This document shows, piece after piece, positions 53,687 to 61,407 of a stretch of DNA of 63,831 nt. The stretch lies in NCBI RefSeq assembly GCF_025465275.1, contig NZ_JAODNK010000114.1, forward strand, positions 1-63,831. The letters are read 5' to 3'. Every line of letters starts with the position of its first letter. Position 1 is the stretch's first letter. This DNA comes from Nocardia sp. (GTDB taxonomy: Bacteria > Actinomycetota > Actinomycetes > Mycobacteriales > Mycobacteriaceae). The translations under genes and the position numbers were made by a program. A model generated the notes under the pieces. That model ran no database searches and was not told the origin of the DNA. It saw nothing but the letters and a program-made list of their open reading frames with translations.

Positions 53687-53914
53687 ATGCCCGAACCCGA
53701 CCCGGATGCCAGCCACCGCAATCACTGGGGCGCGCTTCCGCTACTGCTGTCCGTGCCCAAAGCCTCCGCGCTGCTTGGGATCAGCCGCTCCGCGGCCTAC
53801 CGGCTCGCCGAGTCCGGCGACCTACCGACGAAGCGAATGGGCGGACGCGTCTACATCGTCACCGCCAGGCTGCAGGCGATGCTCGAACAGGACGACCTCG
53901 GGGAGGCAGCATGA
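53687..53914 (+). CDS. Excisionase-like MerR/HTH_17 DNA-binding protein
   Basis: The 75-residue protein has a single winged HTH of the excisionase type (LSVPKASALLGISRSAAYRL, then GDLPTKRMGGRVYIV). The start follows AAAGGA by seven bases. It overlaps the integrase start as ATGA, the standard xis-int order. It should direct excision of the integrated element or regulate the integrase. Confidence 0.85.
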   Translation: MPEPDPDASHRNHWGALPLLLSVPKASALLGISRSAAYRLAESGDLPTKRMGGRVYIVTARLQAMLEQDDLGEAA

Positions 53915-55242
53915 AGCAGGGGCACGTCCGCAAGCGCGGCAAGACCTGGTACTACCAGTTCCGGCTGCCGGAGAAGGGCCCTGACGGGAAACCCGTCTTC
54001 GATTCCAAGGGTGGGTTCGCCACCGAGAAGGAGGCATGGGCGGCCTGCCGCGACGCGATCAAGGCGGTAGAGCAGAACAAGCGCGTGAAACGCTCCAAAA
54101 TCACCGTTCGCGAGTTCTTCGTCGACGAGTGGCTGCCCGCGATCAAGATGGTCGTCGACGCCACCACCTACGACAACTGGCAGGCGTTCGTTCACGCCTA
54201 CATCGTCCCGCGCCTGGGCAACAGTGATCTGCAGCAGCTCACCGCGCCGACGCTGGTGAAGTTCTACGCCCAACTGCTGGTCGACGGACGCATCAAGCCC
54301 GACAACAACATTCGCATGTACGAATACTGGACCAAACAACTGCGGCGGGGGCAGGAACCTACACCTCGCCAGGTGGTCGAGGCTTGTGGTGTCACCATTC
54401 ACGCTGCTCGCTCCGCCGTACGTCGCTTCAAGGCTGGGCGGATACCGAAGCCGAAACCGGCCGGCCTCGAGAAGAAGACGGTCCGCAACATCCACATCAC
54501 CATCCACCGCGCACTCGTTGACGCCGTCGCATGGAAATACCTCACCGACAACCCCGCCGACGACGCCAAGCCACCCCGCGCGGCACGGTCCCGGCGACCG
54601 GTGTGGACACCCGAACAGGCCACTCAGTTCATGGACAGCATCAGTTTCGACCGCTTCTACGCACTGTTCCGCCTGGAGTTGACCACCGGGCTGCGGCGCG
54701 CGGAGATCTGCGGGATCCGTTGGCCCTCATTGGATCTCGACACAGGGACGCTGTCGGTACACGAGGGCCGGGTCGTCGTTGCCGGGCGCGCCCAGGACGC
54801 TCAGGTCAAGACCGAAGACTCCGCGCGCTTGATCGCCCTCGACGAGGAGACTGTCACGGCGCTGCGCGTGTGGAAGTTGATTCAGGACACCGAACGAGCG
54901 CTCTACGGTGACGATTTCCGCGACACTGATCTGGTCTTCACCTACGAAGATGGTCGCCCTGTTCACCCGGATTCCATCCGGGAACGGTTCAAACGTCTCG
55001 CCGCGCATGCGGGTCTGCTCGAGATCCGCTTCTACGATCTCCGGCACACCTACATCACCGCATCGCTGATGGCCGGAATCAGCCCGAAGGTGGTCAGCCA
55101 ACGCGCCGGGCACGCCGACGTTGCCTTCACCATGAAGACCTACCAGCACGTCCTGCCCGGCATGGACGAAGACGCCGCCGACCGCGCCGCCAGCTACATA
55201 CTGGGACGCCGCGAAACCCCAGCGACGGCACAGCATCCATGA
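53911..55242 (+). CDS. Tyrosine site-specific integrase
   Basis: The 443-residue phage/ICE-type integrase has an N-terminal arm-binding domain (GKTWYYQFRLPEKG), a SAM-like core-binding domain with an unusual insert around residues 140-190 (GQEPTPRQVVEACGVTIHAA), and the catalytic domain. Catalytic residues visible are Arg in TTGLRRAEICG, YDLRHTYIT (Tyr in place of the usual first His), AGHAD and the nucleophile Tyr in MKTYQHVLPGM. It ends 88 nt before the 3' end of an initiator tRNA gene, the expected attachment site. Confidence 0.92.
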   Translation: MKQGHVRKRGKTWYYQFRLPEKGPDGKPVFDSKGGFATEKEAWAACRDAIKAVEQNKRVKRSKITVREFFVDEWLPAIKMVVDATTYDNWQAFVHAYIVPRLGNSDLQQLTAPTLVKFYAQLLVDGRIKPDNNIRMYEYWTKQLRRGQEPTPRQVVEACGVTIHAARSAVRRFKAGRIPKPKPAGLEKKTVRNIHITIHRALVDAVAWKYLTDNPADDAKPPRAARSRRPVWTPEQATQFMDSISFDRFYALFRLELTTGLRRAEICGIRWPSLDLDTGTLSVHEGRVVVAGRAQDAQVKTEDSARLIALDEETVTALRVWKLIQDTERALYGDDFRDTDLVFTYEDGRPVHPDSIRERFKRLAAHAGLLEIRFYDLRHTYITASLMAGISPKVVSQRAGHADVAFTMKTYQHVLPGMDEDAADRAASYILGRRETPATAQHP

Positions 55243-55258
55243 AATTGAGTTTGGCTAA

Positions 55259-55282
55259 TGATGCCAAACGTGATGCCAATTG
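55259..55282 (+). repeat. Tandem TGATGCCAA repeat (right copy)
   Basis: Two 12-nt units, TGATGCCAAACG and TGATGCCAATTG, lie 16 nt after the integrase stop and about 50 nt from the tRNA. The position suits arm-type integrase binding sites. The same tandem motif occurs at 250-273. Confidence 0.55.
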
Positions 55283-55285
55283 AAC

Positions 55286-55327
55286 GGCAAAACGGCCCAG
55301 AACCTGTTGGTTCTGGGCCGTTTTGCC
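55286..55327. terminator. Bidirectional terminator between integrase and tRNA
   Basis: A perfect 19-bp stem (GGCAAAACGGCCCAGAACC and complement) with a TGTT loop and A/T runs in the stem gives U-tracts on both strands. It can end the integrase transcript rightward and the tRNA transcript leftward, 3 nt beyond the tRNA. Confidence 0.9.
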
Positions 55328-55330
55328 TAG

Positions 55331-55404
55331 TAGCGGGGACAGGATTTGAACCTGCGACCTCTGGGTTATGAGCCCAGCGAGCTACCGAGCTGCTCCACCC
55401 CGCG
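55331..55404 (-). tRNA. tRNA-fMet (initiator, CAT anticodon), copy 1
   Basis: A 74-nt tRNA on the minus strand without encoded CCA. The anticodon loop is CTCATAA, flanked by the GGG:CCC stem pairs typical of initiator tRNA. The acceptor stem has an unpaired first position (C1 opposite T72). The T-arm GTTCAAATC is standard. The sequence is identical to the second copy at 59130-59203. Its 3' end faces the integrase. Confidence 0.97.
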
Positions 55405-55450
55405 TCGGTGTGAGGATGACGTTACCTCGGGGTAGGGGGAAACTCCAAAA

Positions 55451-55492
55451 CGGGCATCCCAGACCACCTTTGTAGGGGATCTGGGATGCCCG
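55451..55492. terminator. Hairpin downstream of the SnoaL-like gene
   Basis: CGGGCATCCCAGA and TCTGGGATGCCCG form a 13-bp stem with a 16-nt loop, 7 nt after the stop of the minus-strand SnoaL-like gene. It probably ends that transcript. Confidence 0.7.
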
Positions 55493-55498
55493 GGATGG

Positions 55499-55969
55499 TT
55501 AGGCGGCTTGGGGGCGGACACCTCCGGCGGCGAGGGTGAGGATTTCTTTGTTGCCGTCGGCCCAGGTGGGGGTCATGGCGATGTCGTTGATGTGCCAGAT
55601 GTTGTCGACGCGGGTCAGGCCGATGCGGTAAGTGCCGCCCAGGGTCCAGCGTGGGGAGCCGAAGGGGTTGGCGAGGACGTGGACTGCCTGGAAGACGGCG
55701 GTGAGGACGGCATTGTCGCCGTCGACCGTGACCAGGTGATTGCCGAGCAGGTGCTGGGTGGCGTCGAAGGCGCCCAGCAGGCGGGACCAGTCGGCGTGGA
55801 TCTGGGCGGGGGTGACGTGTGAGGGGTCGCCGCCCCAGATGGCGGTGTAGTCGAGGCGGACCGAGTCCGCGAAAACGGTGGGGAAACTATCCCAGTCGCG
55901 GGTGTCGATGTACCACATCATGGCGGTGGCGGTGTCGATCACGTCGGCGCGGTCCTGTGCGGAAGTCAT
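55499..55969 (-). CDS. SnoaL-like nuclear transport factor 2-fold protein
   Basis: This 156-residue single NTF2-like domain has the typical MWYIDTRDWDSFPTVFADSV helix and the C-terminal beta sheet ending in VDNIWHINDIAMTPTWADGN. Members include polyketide cyclases, ketosteroid isomerase-like enzymes and proteins of unknown role. It lies downstream of the carboxymuconolactone decarboxylase-like gene on the same strand (22-nt gap), probably as a two-gene operon controlled by the divergent XRE regulator. Confidence 0.8.
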   Translation of the reverse strand: MTSAQDRADVIDTATAMMWYIDTRDWDSFPTVFADSVRLDYTAIWGGDPSHVTPAQIHADWSRLLGAFDATQHLLGNHLVTVDGDNAVLTAVFQAVHVLANPFGSPRWTLGGTYRIGLTRVDNIWHINDIAMTPTWADGNKEILTLAAGGVRPQAA

Positions 55970-55990
55970 TGTGTTCTCCTGTGATTCGGG

Positions 55991-56383
55991 TCAGTTGACG
56001 GGGAGCAGGTTGTGGTCGGCGAAGACTCGGCGGGCGACGCCCATGGCGGCGAGTACGCGCGGGAATCCGGCGTACGGCAGCGCCTGGATGACGGCCTCGA
56101 CCAGTTCGGTGGACGTCAGTCCGACATTGAGGGCGGTGGCGAGGTGGGCTTCCACTTGGGGTTCGGTGGCGCCGAGGCCGATGAGGACACCGAGGATGAC
56201 CAGTTCCCGTCGCCCGGCATCGAGTCCGGGACGGGAGTTGATCTCGCCGTAGGCGAATTCGACGGCGAACCGGTGCAGGTCGGGCGCGATATCGGCCAGC
56301 GAGTCGTACACCCGCTGCCGGGCAGCGGTCGGGCCGCCGAGCTCGGCCAGCCGGGCCGCTCCTTTGTCGTACCGTTCGTTCAT
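55991..56383 (-). CDS. Carboxymuconolactone decarboxylase-family protein
   Basis: This 130-residue CMD/AhpD-fold protein has the segments RELVILGVLIGLGATEPQVEAHLATALNVG and VIQALPYAGFPRVLAA characteristic of the decarboxylase branch, without the CxxC of AhpD. It would act on a small lactone or serve as an unknown cytoplasmic enzyme. It is divergent from the XRE gene at 56482 with about 100 nt between, suggesting that regulator controls it. Confidence 0.85.
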   Translation of the reverse strand: MNERYDKGAARLAELGGPTAARQRVYDSLADIAPDLHRFAVEFAYGEINSRPGLDAGRRELVILGVLIGLGATEPQVEAHLATALNVGLTSTELVEAVIQALPYAGFPRVLAAMGVARRVFADHNLLPVN

Positions 56384-56481
56384 GGGTATGAGATTGCCTG
56401 GCGCACAACGGGCTACCCAGACCTCCGTTGTTCCGGGTACTCACAGGGCCAGGCTCCCGGTCCTCAGGCAAACTGGACGGC

Positions 56482-57330
56482 ATGGCAGAACGCAATCCGC
56501 TGGGGGAATTCCTCCAGTCCCGCCGGGCCCGCATCAGTCCCGAGCAGGTCGGACTGCGGGCCGGTGCGTCCGGACGGACCCGGCGACGGGTCGCCGGGCT
56601 GCGGAGTGAGGAGCTCGCCCAGTTGGCGGGAATCAGCGTCGAGTACTACCAGCGGCTCGAGCAGGGCCGGGCCAACCACCCCTCCGACGAGGTGCTGGAC
56701 TCCATTGCCGAGGTGCTGCGCCTGGACGACACCGAACGCGGTTATCTGCGCAGACTCGCGAACCCGCCGCGCATTCGGGACCAGCGCAGCGCACCCACCG
56801 CCGTCCGGCCGCAATTGCAGCGCATGCTCGACCTCGTCGACAAGGTGCCCGCGGTGATCATCACCGACCGCTTCGATGTGCTCGCGGCCAATCCGCTGGC
56901 CGAGCGATTGTTCGAGCCGATCTCGAATGTCTTGCACGACAATGGAAATCTCGCCAGGACGCTATTCCTCGAAGCGGCCGCTCGCGAGTTCTATGTGGAA
57001 TGGGACGACGTGGCCGCAGCCACCGTCGCCGCCTTACGATTGGCCGCGGGCAGCCATCCCGAAGACGCGGATCTGACCGCACTCATCGATGAATTAGCCA
57101 CCGGCAGTGCCGAATTCGCCACCCTGTGGGCCGAGGGCGACGTGGCGGTGCGCACCTACGGCTCGAAGAACTTCCGGCATCCGGCGGTCGGCGTACTGAC
57201 GCTCGATTACGAGAATCTGGAACTGCCCGGCGATCTGCGGCAACGACTGGTCACCTTCAGCCCGGACTCCGCCACCGCGACCGATGCGGCCCTGCAGGTC
57301 CTGGCCGCGCAGACCTACATCAGCCGCTGA
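56482..57330 (+). CDS. XRE-family regulator with MmyB-like ligand domain
   Basis: The 282-residue protein has an N-terminal HTH (GLRSEELAQLAGISVEYYQRLEQG), followed by DEVLDSIAEVLRLDDTERGYL and a C-terminal MmyB-type domain (PAVIITDRFDVLAANPLAERLF). Regulators of this kind typically repress divergent short-chain or decarboxylase genes, as arranged here. Its last 16 nt overlap the convergent PP2C gene. The start at 56482 is chosen over the upstream frame because the family begins there. Confidence 0.88.
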   Translation: MAERNPLGEFLQSRRARISPEQVGLRAGASGRTRRRVAGLRSEELAQLAGISVEYYQRLEQGRANHPSDEVLDSIAEVLRLDDTERGYLRRLANPPRIRDQRSAPTAVRPQLQRMLDLVDKVPAVIITDRFDVLAANPLAERLFEPISNVLHDNGNLARTLFLEAAAREFYVEWDDVAAATVAALRLAAGSHPEDADLTALIDELATGSAEFATLWAEGDVAVRTYGSKNFRHPAVGVLTLDYENLELPGDLRQRLVTFSPDSATATDAALQVLAAQTYISR

Positions 57331-58112
57331 ACCACCGGCGGCACGCCGGGCAGCAGCCGGGCGTCCACCACGAGCGCCGTGGTGTTGTCGCGGCCACCAC
57401 CGTCGAGGGCGGCCTGCACCAGCGCCGTCGCGGCATTGCTCGCCGAACCGTCCTCGGCGAGAAGAGCTTTGATCGCCGCCATCTCGAGGCGCTTACCCAC
57501 GCCGTCGGAGCAGAGCAGCAGTCGCCCGGCGCTCGAGCCGGTGACCGCATGGCCGATATCCTCCGGCCGTGTGGTCCGCGCGGAGGTCGTGACCAGATGG
57601 CCCATGCCGGGCATCGGCACCTGCCCGCGCGCCCGGAAGTATTCGGCCACAGTGTGATCGGTGGTGAGCAGGTGCAGCACCCGGCCGTTCCAGCAGTAGG
57701 CGCGACAGTCACCCACCCAGGCGATATCGCACGGCCCGTCCGGCTGTCCGTCGGCCGGCAGCACCGCGACGACGAGCACGCTGTCGGCAGCTGCCTCGGG
57801 CAGTTCACGCAGCAATTCCGCTTGCGCCGCAAGGATTCCGGCACGCGCACCCTGCGTCACCGCCACTCGGGCCGCGACCCGCGCGACGATCCGCGCCGCC
57901 CGTGCGGCCGCCAGATGATCACCGACACCGTCCGCGACGACAAACGCGGCGCGCCCGGTCTGGGGATCGGTAACGGTGGCGACCGCATCCGCGTTGATAT
58001 TACGTAGGCCGAGGCGACTGACCGCCGCCCCTGCGACGGTGACGAATCGAACCTCTTCGTCAGGATGGGCGGGCACTGCGGCAGATCCGATCTCGAGGGC
58101 TGCGGTGTGCAT
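57315..58112 (-). CDS. PP2C-type protein phosphatase
   Basis: This 265-residue stand-alone PPM phosphatase keeps the main metal-binding motifs in slightly altered form: NINADA (for NEDA), VADGVGDH (for DGMGG), WVGDCRAY (for GDSR), LLCSDGV and GGRDNTTALVV. It would dephosphorylate Ser/Thr-phosphorylated proteins in the cytosol, countering Ser/Thr kinases abundant in actinomycetes. It has no transmembrane or sensor domain. It seems monocistronic. Confidence 0.85.
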   Translation of the reverse strand: MHTAALEIGSAAVPAHPDEEVRFVTVAGAAVSRLGLRNINADAVATVTDPQTGRAAFVVADGVGDHLAAARAARIVARVAARVAVTQGARAGILAAQAELLRELPEAAADSVLVVAVLPADGQPDGPCDIAWVGDCRAYCWNGRVLHLLTTDHTVAEYFRARGQVPMPGMGHLVTTSARTTRPEDIGHAVTGSSAGRLLLCSDGVGKRLEMAAIKALLAEDGSASNAATALVQAALDGGGRDNTTALVVDARLLPGVPPVVQRLM

Positions 58113-58242
58113 GGCCCGACCTCCTGGGACTCGGCCTCACGGGGGGTGCTGCCAACCAGCACTCCCCTATTCAACGGCCGAAACCCGTGTACTACTCCTG
58201 AATCACCTGTGCGATTGCTGTGTTTACCTGCGTCGATAACGA

Positions 58243-59010
58243 TCAGATCGCGGTCTGGGCGACCACGAAGATGCGGCGGAACGGCAGCCAGGTGCTGCCG
58301 TCGGCCTGCTCCGGGTAGGCGGTGCGCAACAGCGGGGCCAGCTCGCTCCGGAACTCCTGCCACCCGGCATCGTCGAGGACGTCACGCACCGGGGTCAGCG
58401 CGGTCCCGGTGACCCACTCCAGAACCGGGTCGGCGCCGGTGAGGCGCTGTAGGTAGGTGGTCTCCCAGGCGTCGACGGTGCAGCCCGCCGCGGCCAGCAG
58501 CTGCGCATAGCCCTCCGGATCGAGGACGGCGCGCGGCTCGAGAAGGTTTGCCGGGGCCAGTCTTTCGCGCCACTGCGGCCGCGCCGCGAGGGTGCGGATG
58601 GCGAGATGGGAAGGCGCATCGAAATTTCCGGGCACCTGGAAGGCCAGCCACGCTCCGGCAGGCAGCTCGCGTGCCCAGGCGGACAGCAGATCCTGATGGC
58701 CGGGCACCCACTGCAGCACCGCGTTCGACACCACTACATCGGTATCCGCGCCGGGCTGCCAGTCACGCACATCGCCGAGCACGGCATCGATCCCGCGTTC
58801 CCGCGCGGCAGCGACCATCTCAGGGGAGGAATCCGAGGCCTCCAGCGCGGCCTCGGGCCAGCGCTCCGCGAGGGAGACGGTGAGGTTACCGGGACCACAC
58901 CCCAGATCCACCACCCGGCGCGGCTTCTCGGCCCGCACCCGGGTCACCAGATCGAAGAACGGCCGCGCCCGATGATCATCGAAGGCCAGATACTGCTGCG
59001 GATCCCACAT
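58243..59010 (-). CDS. tam: Trans-aconitate 2-methyltransferase
   Basis: The 255-residue SAM-dependent methyltransferase starts with MWDPQQYLAFDDHRARPF, the diagnostic N-terminus of Tam. It carries VVDLGCGPGNLT (motif I) and VVSNAVLQWVPGHQ. It methylates trans-aconitate, a spontaneous by-product of aconitase, in the cytoplasm. The ATG at 59010 follows GGAG by seven bases. Upstream residues in the same frame are the antisense of the tRNA and were excluded. Confidence 0.9.
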   Translation of the reverse strand: MWDPQQYLAFDDHRARPFFDLVTRVRAEKPRRVVDLGCGPGNLTVSLAERWPEAALEASDSSPEMVAAARERGIDAVLGDVRDWQPGADTDVVVSNAVLQWVPGHQDLLSAWARELPAGAWLAFQVPGNFDAPSHLAIRTLAARPQWRERLAPANLLEPRAVLDPEGYAQLLAAAGCTVDAWETTYLQRLTGADPVLEWVTGTALTPVRDVLDDAGWQEFRSELAPLLRTAYPEQADGSTWLPFRRIFVVAQTAI

Positions 59011-59085
59011 GGCTGCTCCATCCCTGGTCACACCAACCGAGCCTGCATATCGCAGCATCAACGGTAATCGGCCGGCTACAGACAC

Positions 59086-59124
59086 AACGAAGGCCCTCGA
59101 AGAAGTTCTTCGAGGGCCTTCGTT
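59086..59124. terminator. Terminator of tRNA-fMet copy 2
   Basis: A perfect 19-bp dyad with a single central base (AACGAAGGCCCTCGAAGAA and complement) starts 6 nt beyond the 3' end of the minus-strand tRNA and ends before the tam gene. Confidence 0.85.
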
Positions 59125-59129
59125 GTTAG

Positions 59130-59203
59130 TAGCGGGGACAGGATTTGAACCTGCGACCTCTGGGTTATGAGCCCAGCGAGCTACCGAGCTGCTCCACCCC
59201 GCG
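59130..59203 (-). tRNA. tRNA-fMet (initiator, CAT anticodon), copy 2
   Basis: Identical in all 74 positions to copy 1 at 55331-55404. Identity also extends a few bases beyond each end (TAG on the 3' side, TCGGTG on the 5' side). It has the same initiator features and its own strong terminator. The flanking sequences then diverge, consistent with a duplication of the tRNA gene itself. Confidence 0.97.
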
Positions 59204-59584
59204 TCGGTGAACACAACATTACACACGGGTCCGCGTCAGTGCCAAATCGGCTGGTCAGATGGGGTTTGGCAGGTTACGAAGACGATCATGGAGCGTGTCA
59301 CGGCGGATACGCCGACCGTCCAGACGGTGCGGAAGCGGAGGTTTGGAGGTGAAAATCCTCCGCGTCACAACTCATTTCTGTGCGCGTCCCCGGTTTCGAG
59401 GGCAAAAAACGTGACCGACCCCACAATTGCTCCGTGACTTAAATCACATCACGGTCATATAACAGACCGATCGGAATATCGAAATGCACCATAGCCAACC
59501 TGCATGAACAACGTTTTACCGGTTATTCGCTTCATGCAATTCCGAAGTAATCAAGAGTTACCAAGACGTGATCTGCCGAGATTT
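59204..59584. other. Promoter-side region of tRNA and rpfA, no gene
   Basis: About 380 nt, markedly AT-rich from 59440 to 59560. No gene is seen. It should contain the minus-strand tRNA promoter near 59210-59260 and the plus-strand promoter of the riboswitch-rpfA transcript nearer 59500-59580. Confidence 0.5.
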
Positions 59585-59745
59585 ACTCGTTACCGTCGTA
59601 CTCGGCCCGGATCAAACCTGAGATGGGCACCGAACCGAACCGCTGCACGCCGGAGATCCTGTCCCGCGGTTTGGTACCCAGAGCCCCTGGGGACAGGGAC
59701 ACGGCACAGCTACTCGCCGGGTTGGTAGGCGCAGGGAGGGACAAA
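59585..59745 (+). promoter_or_regulatory. Probable c-di-AMP (ydaO/yuaA) riboswitch leader of rpfA
   Basis: The 5' leader of the Rpf gene is long, structured and ends with ACAGCTACTCGCC ... GTAGGCGCAGGGAGG directly before the start. This resembles the conserved tail of ydaO-type riboswitches, which control rpfA genes in many actinobacteria. Upstream, CCTGTCCC pairs with GGGGACAGG around GGTACCCAGAGCCCCT. I matched this by eye only; not every consensus block is clear. Confidence 0.6.
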
Positions 59746-59747
59746 CG

Positions 59748-60281
59748 ATGAAACAGAACCGGAAGATCAACTCCCGCACCCTCGGCCTGCTGGCCGTCAC
59801 AGGCGCAATTGTTGCCGTCCCGTTCGGCTTCTCCGCAACCGCCTCGGCGGCCGCGCACGACTGGGACGGCGTTGCCCAGTGCGAGAGCGGCGGCAACTGG
59901 GGAATCGCCACCGGCAACGGCTACTACGGCGGTCTGCAGTTCACGCAGAGCACCTGGGCCGCCAATGGCGGCGCGGGCTCCCCCAGCAGCGCCAGCAAGG
60001 CAGAACAGGTCCGCGTGGCCGAGAACGTGCTCGCCACCCAGGGCGCCGGCGCCTGGCCCGTCTGCGGCAAGTACCTCCGCACCGGCAACACCGAGCCCGA
60101 GCCCGAAGCCGCTCCGGAGCCCATTGCTCCCGCCCCCGCCCCGCTCCCCAATGACCGGCAGGCCGCGATCGACCAGGCCAAGAGCGTCGCCGGCGGCCTG
60201 GCCCAGCAGTTCGGCGTCCAGGACCAGTTCAACCAGGTCCTGGATCAGAACTCCGCGCTGATCGAGTCCTGGGGCCGCTGA
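59748..60281 (+). CDS. rpfA: Resuscitation-promoting factor (Rpf), secreted
   Basis: The 177-residue protein has a signal peptide cleaved near residue 35 (SATASA/AAHDW). It carries the Rpf lysozyme-like domain (about 37-112) with WDGVAQCESGGNWGI, the catalytic Glu46 and the disulfide Cys45-Cys106, and a Pro/Ala/Glu-rich C-terminal tail. It cleaves peptidoglycan and promotes growth resumption. GGGAGGGA precedes the start. Regulation by c-di-AMP is likely from the leader. Confidence 0.92.
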   Translation: MKQNRKINSRTLGLLAVTGAIVAVPFGFSATASAAAHDWDGVAQCESGGNWGIATGNGYYGGLQFTQSTWAANGGAGSPSSASKAEQVRVAENVLATQGAGAWPVCGKYLRTGNTEPEPEAAPEPIAPAPAPLPNDRQAAIDQAKSVAGGLAQQFGVQDQFNQVLDQNSALIESWGR

Positions 60282-60318
60282 GGTCCCGGCTCCTTACTCT
60301 CATACCGGACGTAGCGAT

Positions 60319-60350
60319 ATGCGCTGCCGTCAATGATGACGGCAGCGCAT
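60319..60350. terminator. Terminator after rpfA
   Basis: A perfect 14-bp stem (ATGCGCTGCCGTCA and complement) with an ATGA loop lies 38 nt after the rpfA stop. It lies between rpfA and the convergent NmrA-like gene and may work in both directions. Confidence 0.85.
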
Positions 60351-60414
60351 CTCTCTATAGATACAACCCGCTGGCACGATACGCTGACCGCCGCTGTACG
60401 GCACAGGTTTTCGG

Positions 60415-61269
60415 CTATCCGCTGACGTACTCGGCCCGGTGCGTGGTCGCCCAGTCCGCGAAACTGCGCGGCGGACGACCCGTCACCTCTTCGACCGCGG
60501 GATGGATGACCGAGGTGAAAGACTCCAAAGCCGTTGCACGCAAAGCCATCACGGCATCCGCCAGCTCGGGAGTCACCCCGAAGCCGAGCAGCGCGGTGTG
60601 CGCCTCGGCGGCCGAGATCTCCTCGTAGCGCAGCGGACGGCCGAGCACCTCGGCGAGGATGCCGGTCTGCTCCCCCGGCGCCAGCGCCTGCGGGCCGCTG
60701 AGCGTGTAAACCTTTCCGGCATGGCCGGTTTCGGTCAGCGCCGCCACGGCGACGGCCGCGATGTCCTCGGGATCGACCACCGCGATACGGCCCTGCCCGT
60801 ACGGGGCGCGGACGGTATCGACGGCCCGGATGCCCGGGGCCCAGTGCAGGGCATTGGACATGAATCCCAACGGGCGCACCATGGTCCAGTCGATGCCGCT
60901 CTCGCGCACCGTCTGCTCACCGGCGCGATGCCAGGCCGGAATCGGATCGGTGGCGGCATCGTCACCGGCTCGCCCGGAGGAGAGCTTCACCAGGTGACGC
61001 ACCCCGGCACGGGTCGCGGCCGCGGCGACATTGGCGTCGTACACCGGGATTTCGGGGCCGGCCGACAGCAGGAAGACGCTGTCCACCCCGTCCAGTGCGG
61101 CGGCGAGACTCGCCGGTGCACCCAGATCGCCACGCACGACCTCGATATCGGCCGGCGGGTTCGCCGTCTCCGGCCGCCGCACGAGTGCCCGCACCGGCGT
61201 GCCCAGCGCGCGCAGCCGGTCGATCACGGCACGCCCGACGGTGCCGGTGGCTCCGGTCACGAGAATCAT
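60415..61269 (-). CDS. NmrA/SDR-type NAD(P)-binding protein
   Basis: The 284-residue atypical SDR starts with MILVTGATGTVGRAVIDRL and includes SVFLLSAGPEI and SGIDWTMVRPLGFMSNAL. This is like NmrA-type reductases or quinone-reductase QorB-like proteins that lack a full catalytic triad. It may be a redox sensor or reductase. GGGGAG precedes the ATG by five bases. It is divergent from the AsnC-type regulator at 61408, its likely controller. Confidence 0.85.
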   Translation of the reverse strand: MILVTGATGTVGRAVIDRLRALGTPVRALVRRPETANPPADIEVVRGDLGAPASLAAALDGVDSVFLLSAGPEIPVYDANVAAAATRAGVRHLVKLSSGRAGDDAATDPIPAWHRAGEQTVRESGIDWTMVRPLGFMSNALHWAPGIRAVDTVRAPYGQGRIAVVDPEDIAAVAVAALTETGHAGKVYTLSGPQALAPGEQTGILAEVLGRPLRYEEISAAEAHTALLGFGVTPELADAVMALRATALESFTSVIHPAVEEVTGRPPRSFADWATTHRAEYVSG

Positions 61270-61407
61270 CAGTACTCCCCAGTTCAACGTTGTCGCGGAT
61301 GATCACCGCGCTCGTCTCAGCCTGAGGCGGGGCATCGATCGACTCCATCCACAGCCTTCTGATTGCGATCATTTTCCATTCGAGGCACTCGTGCGAGGAT
61401 TTCTTCC

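Noticed and set aside
59011..59226. N-terminal extension of the tam gene
   Set aside because: It translates the terminator and the tRNA gene, including the familiar SVARWAHNPEVAGSNPVPAT string, so it is not protein.
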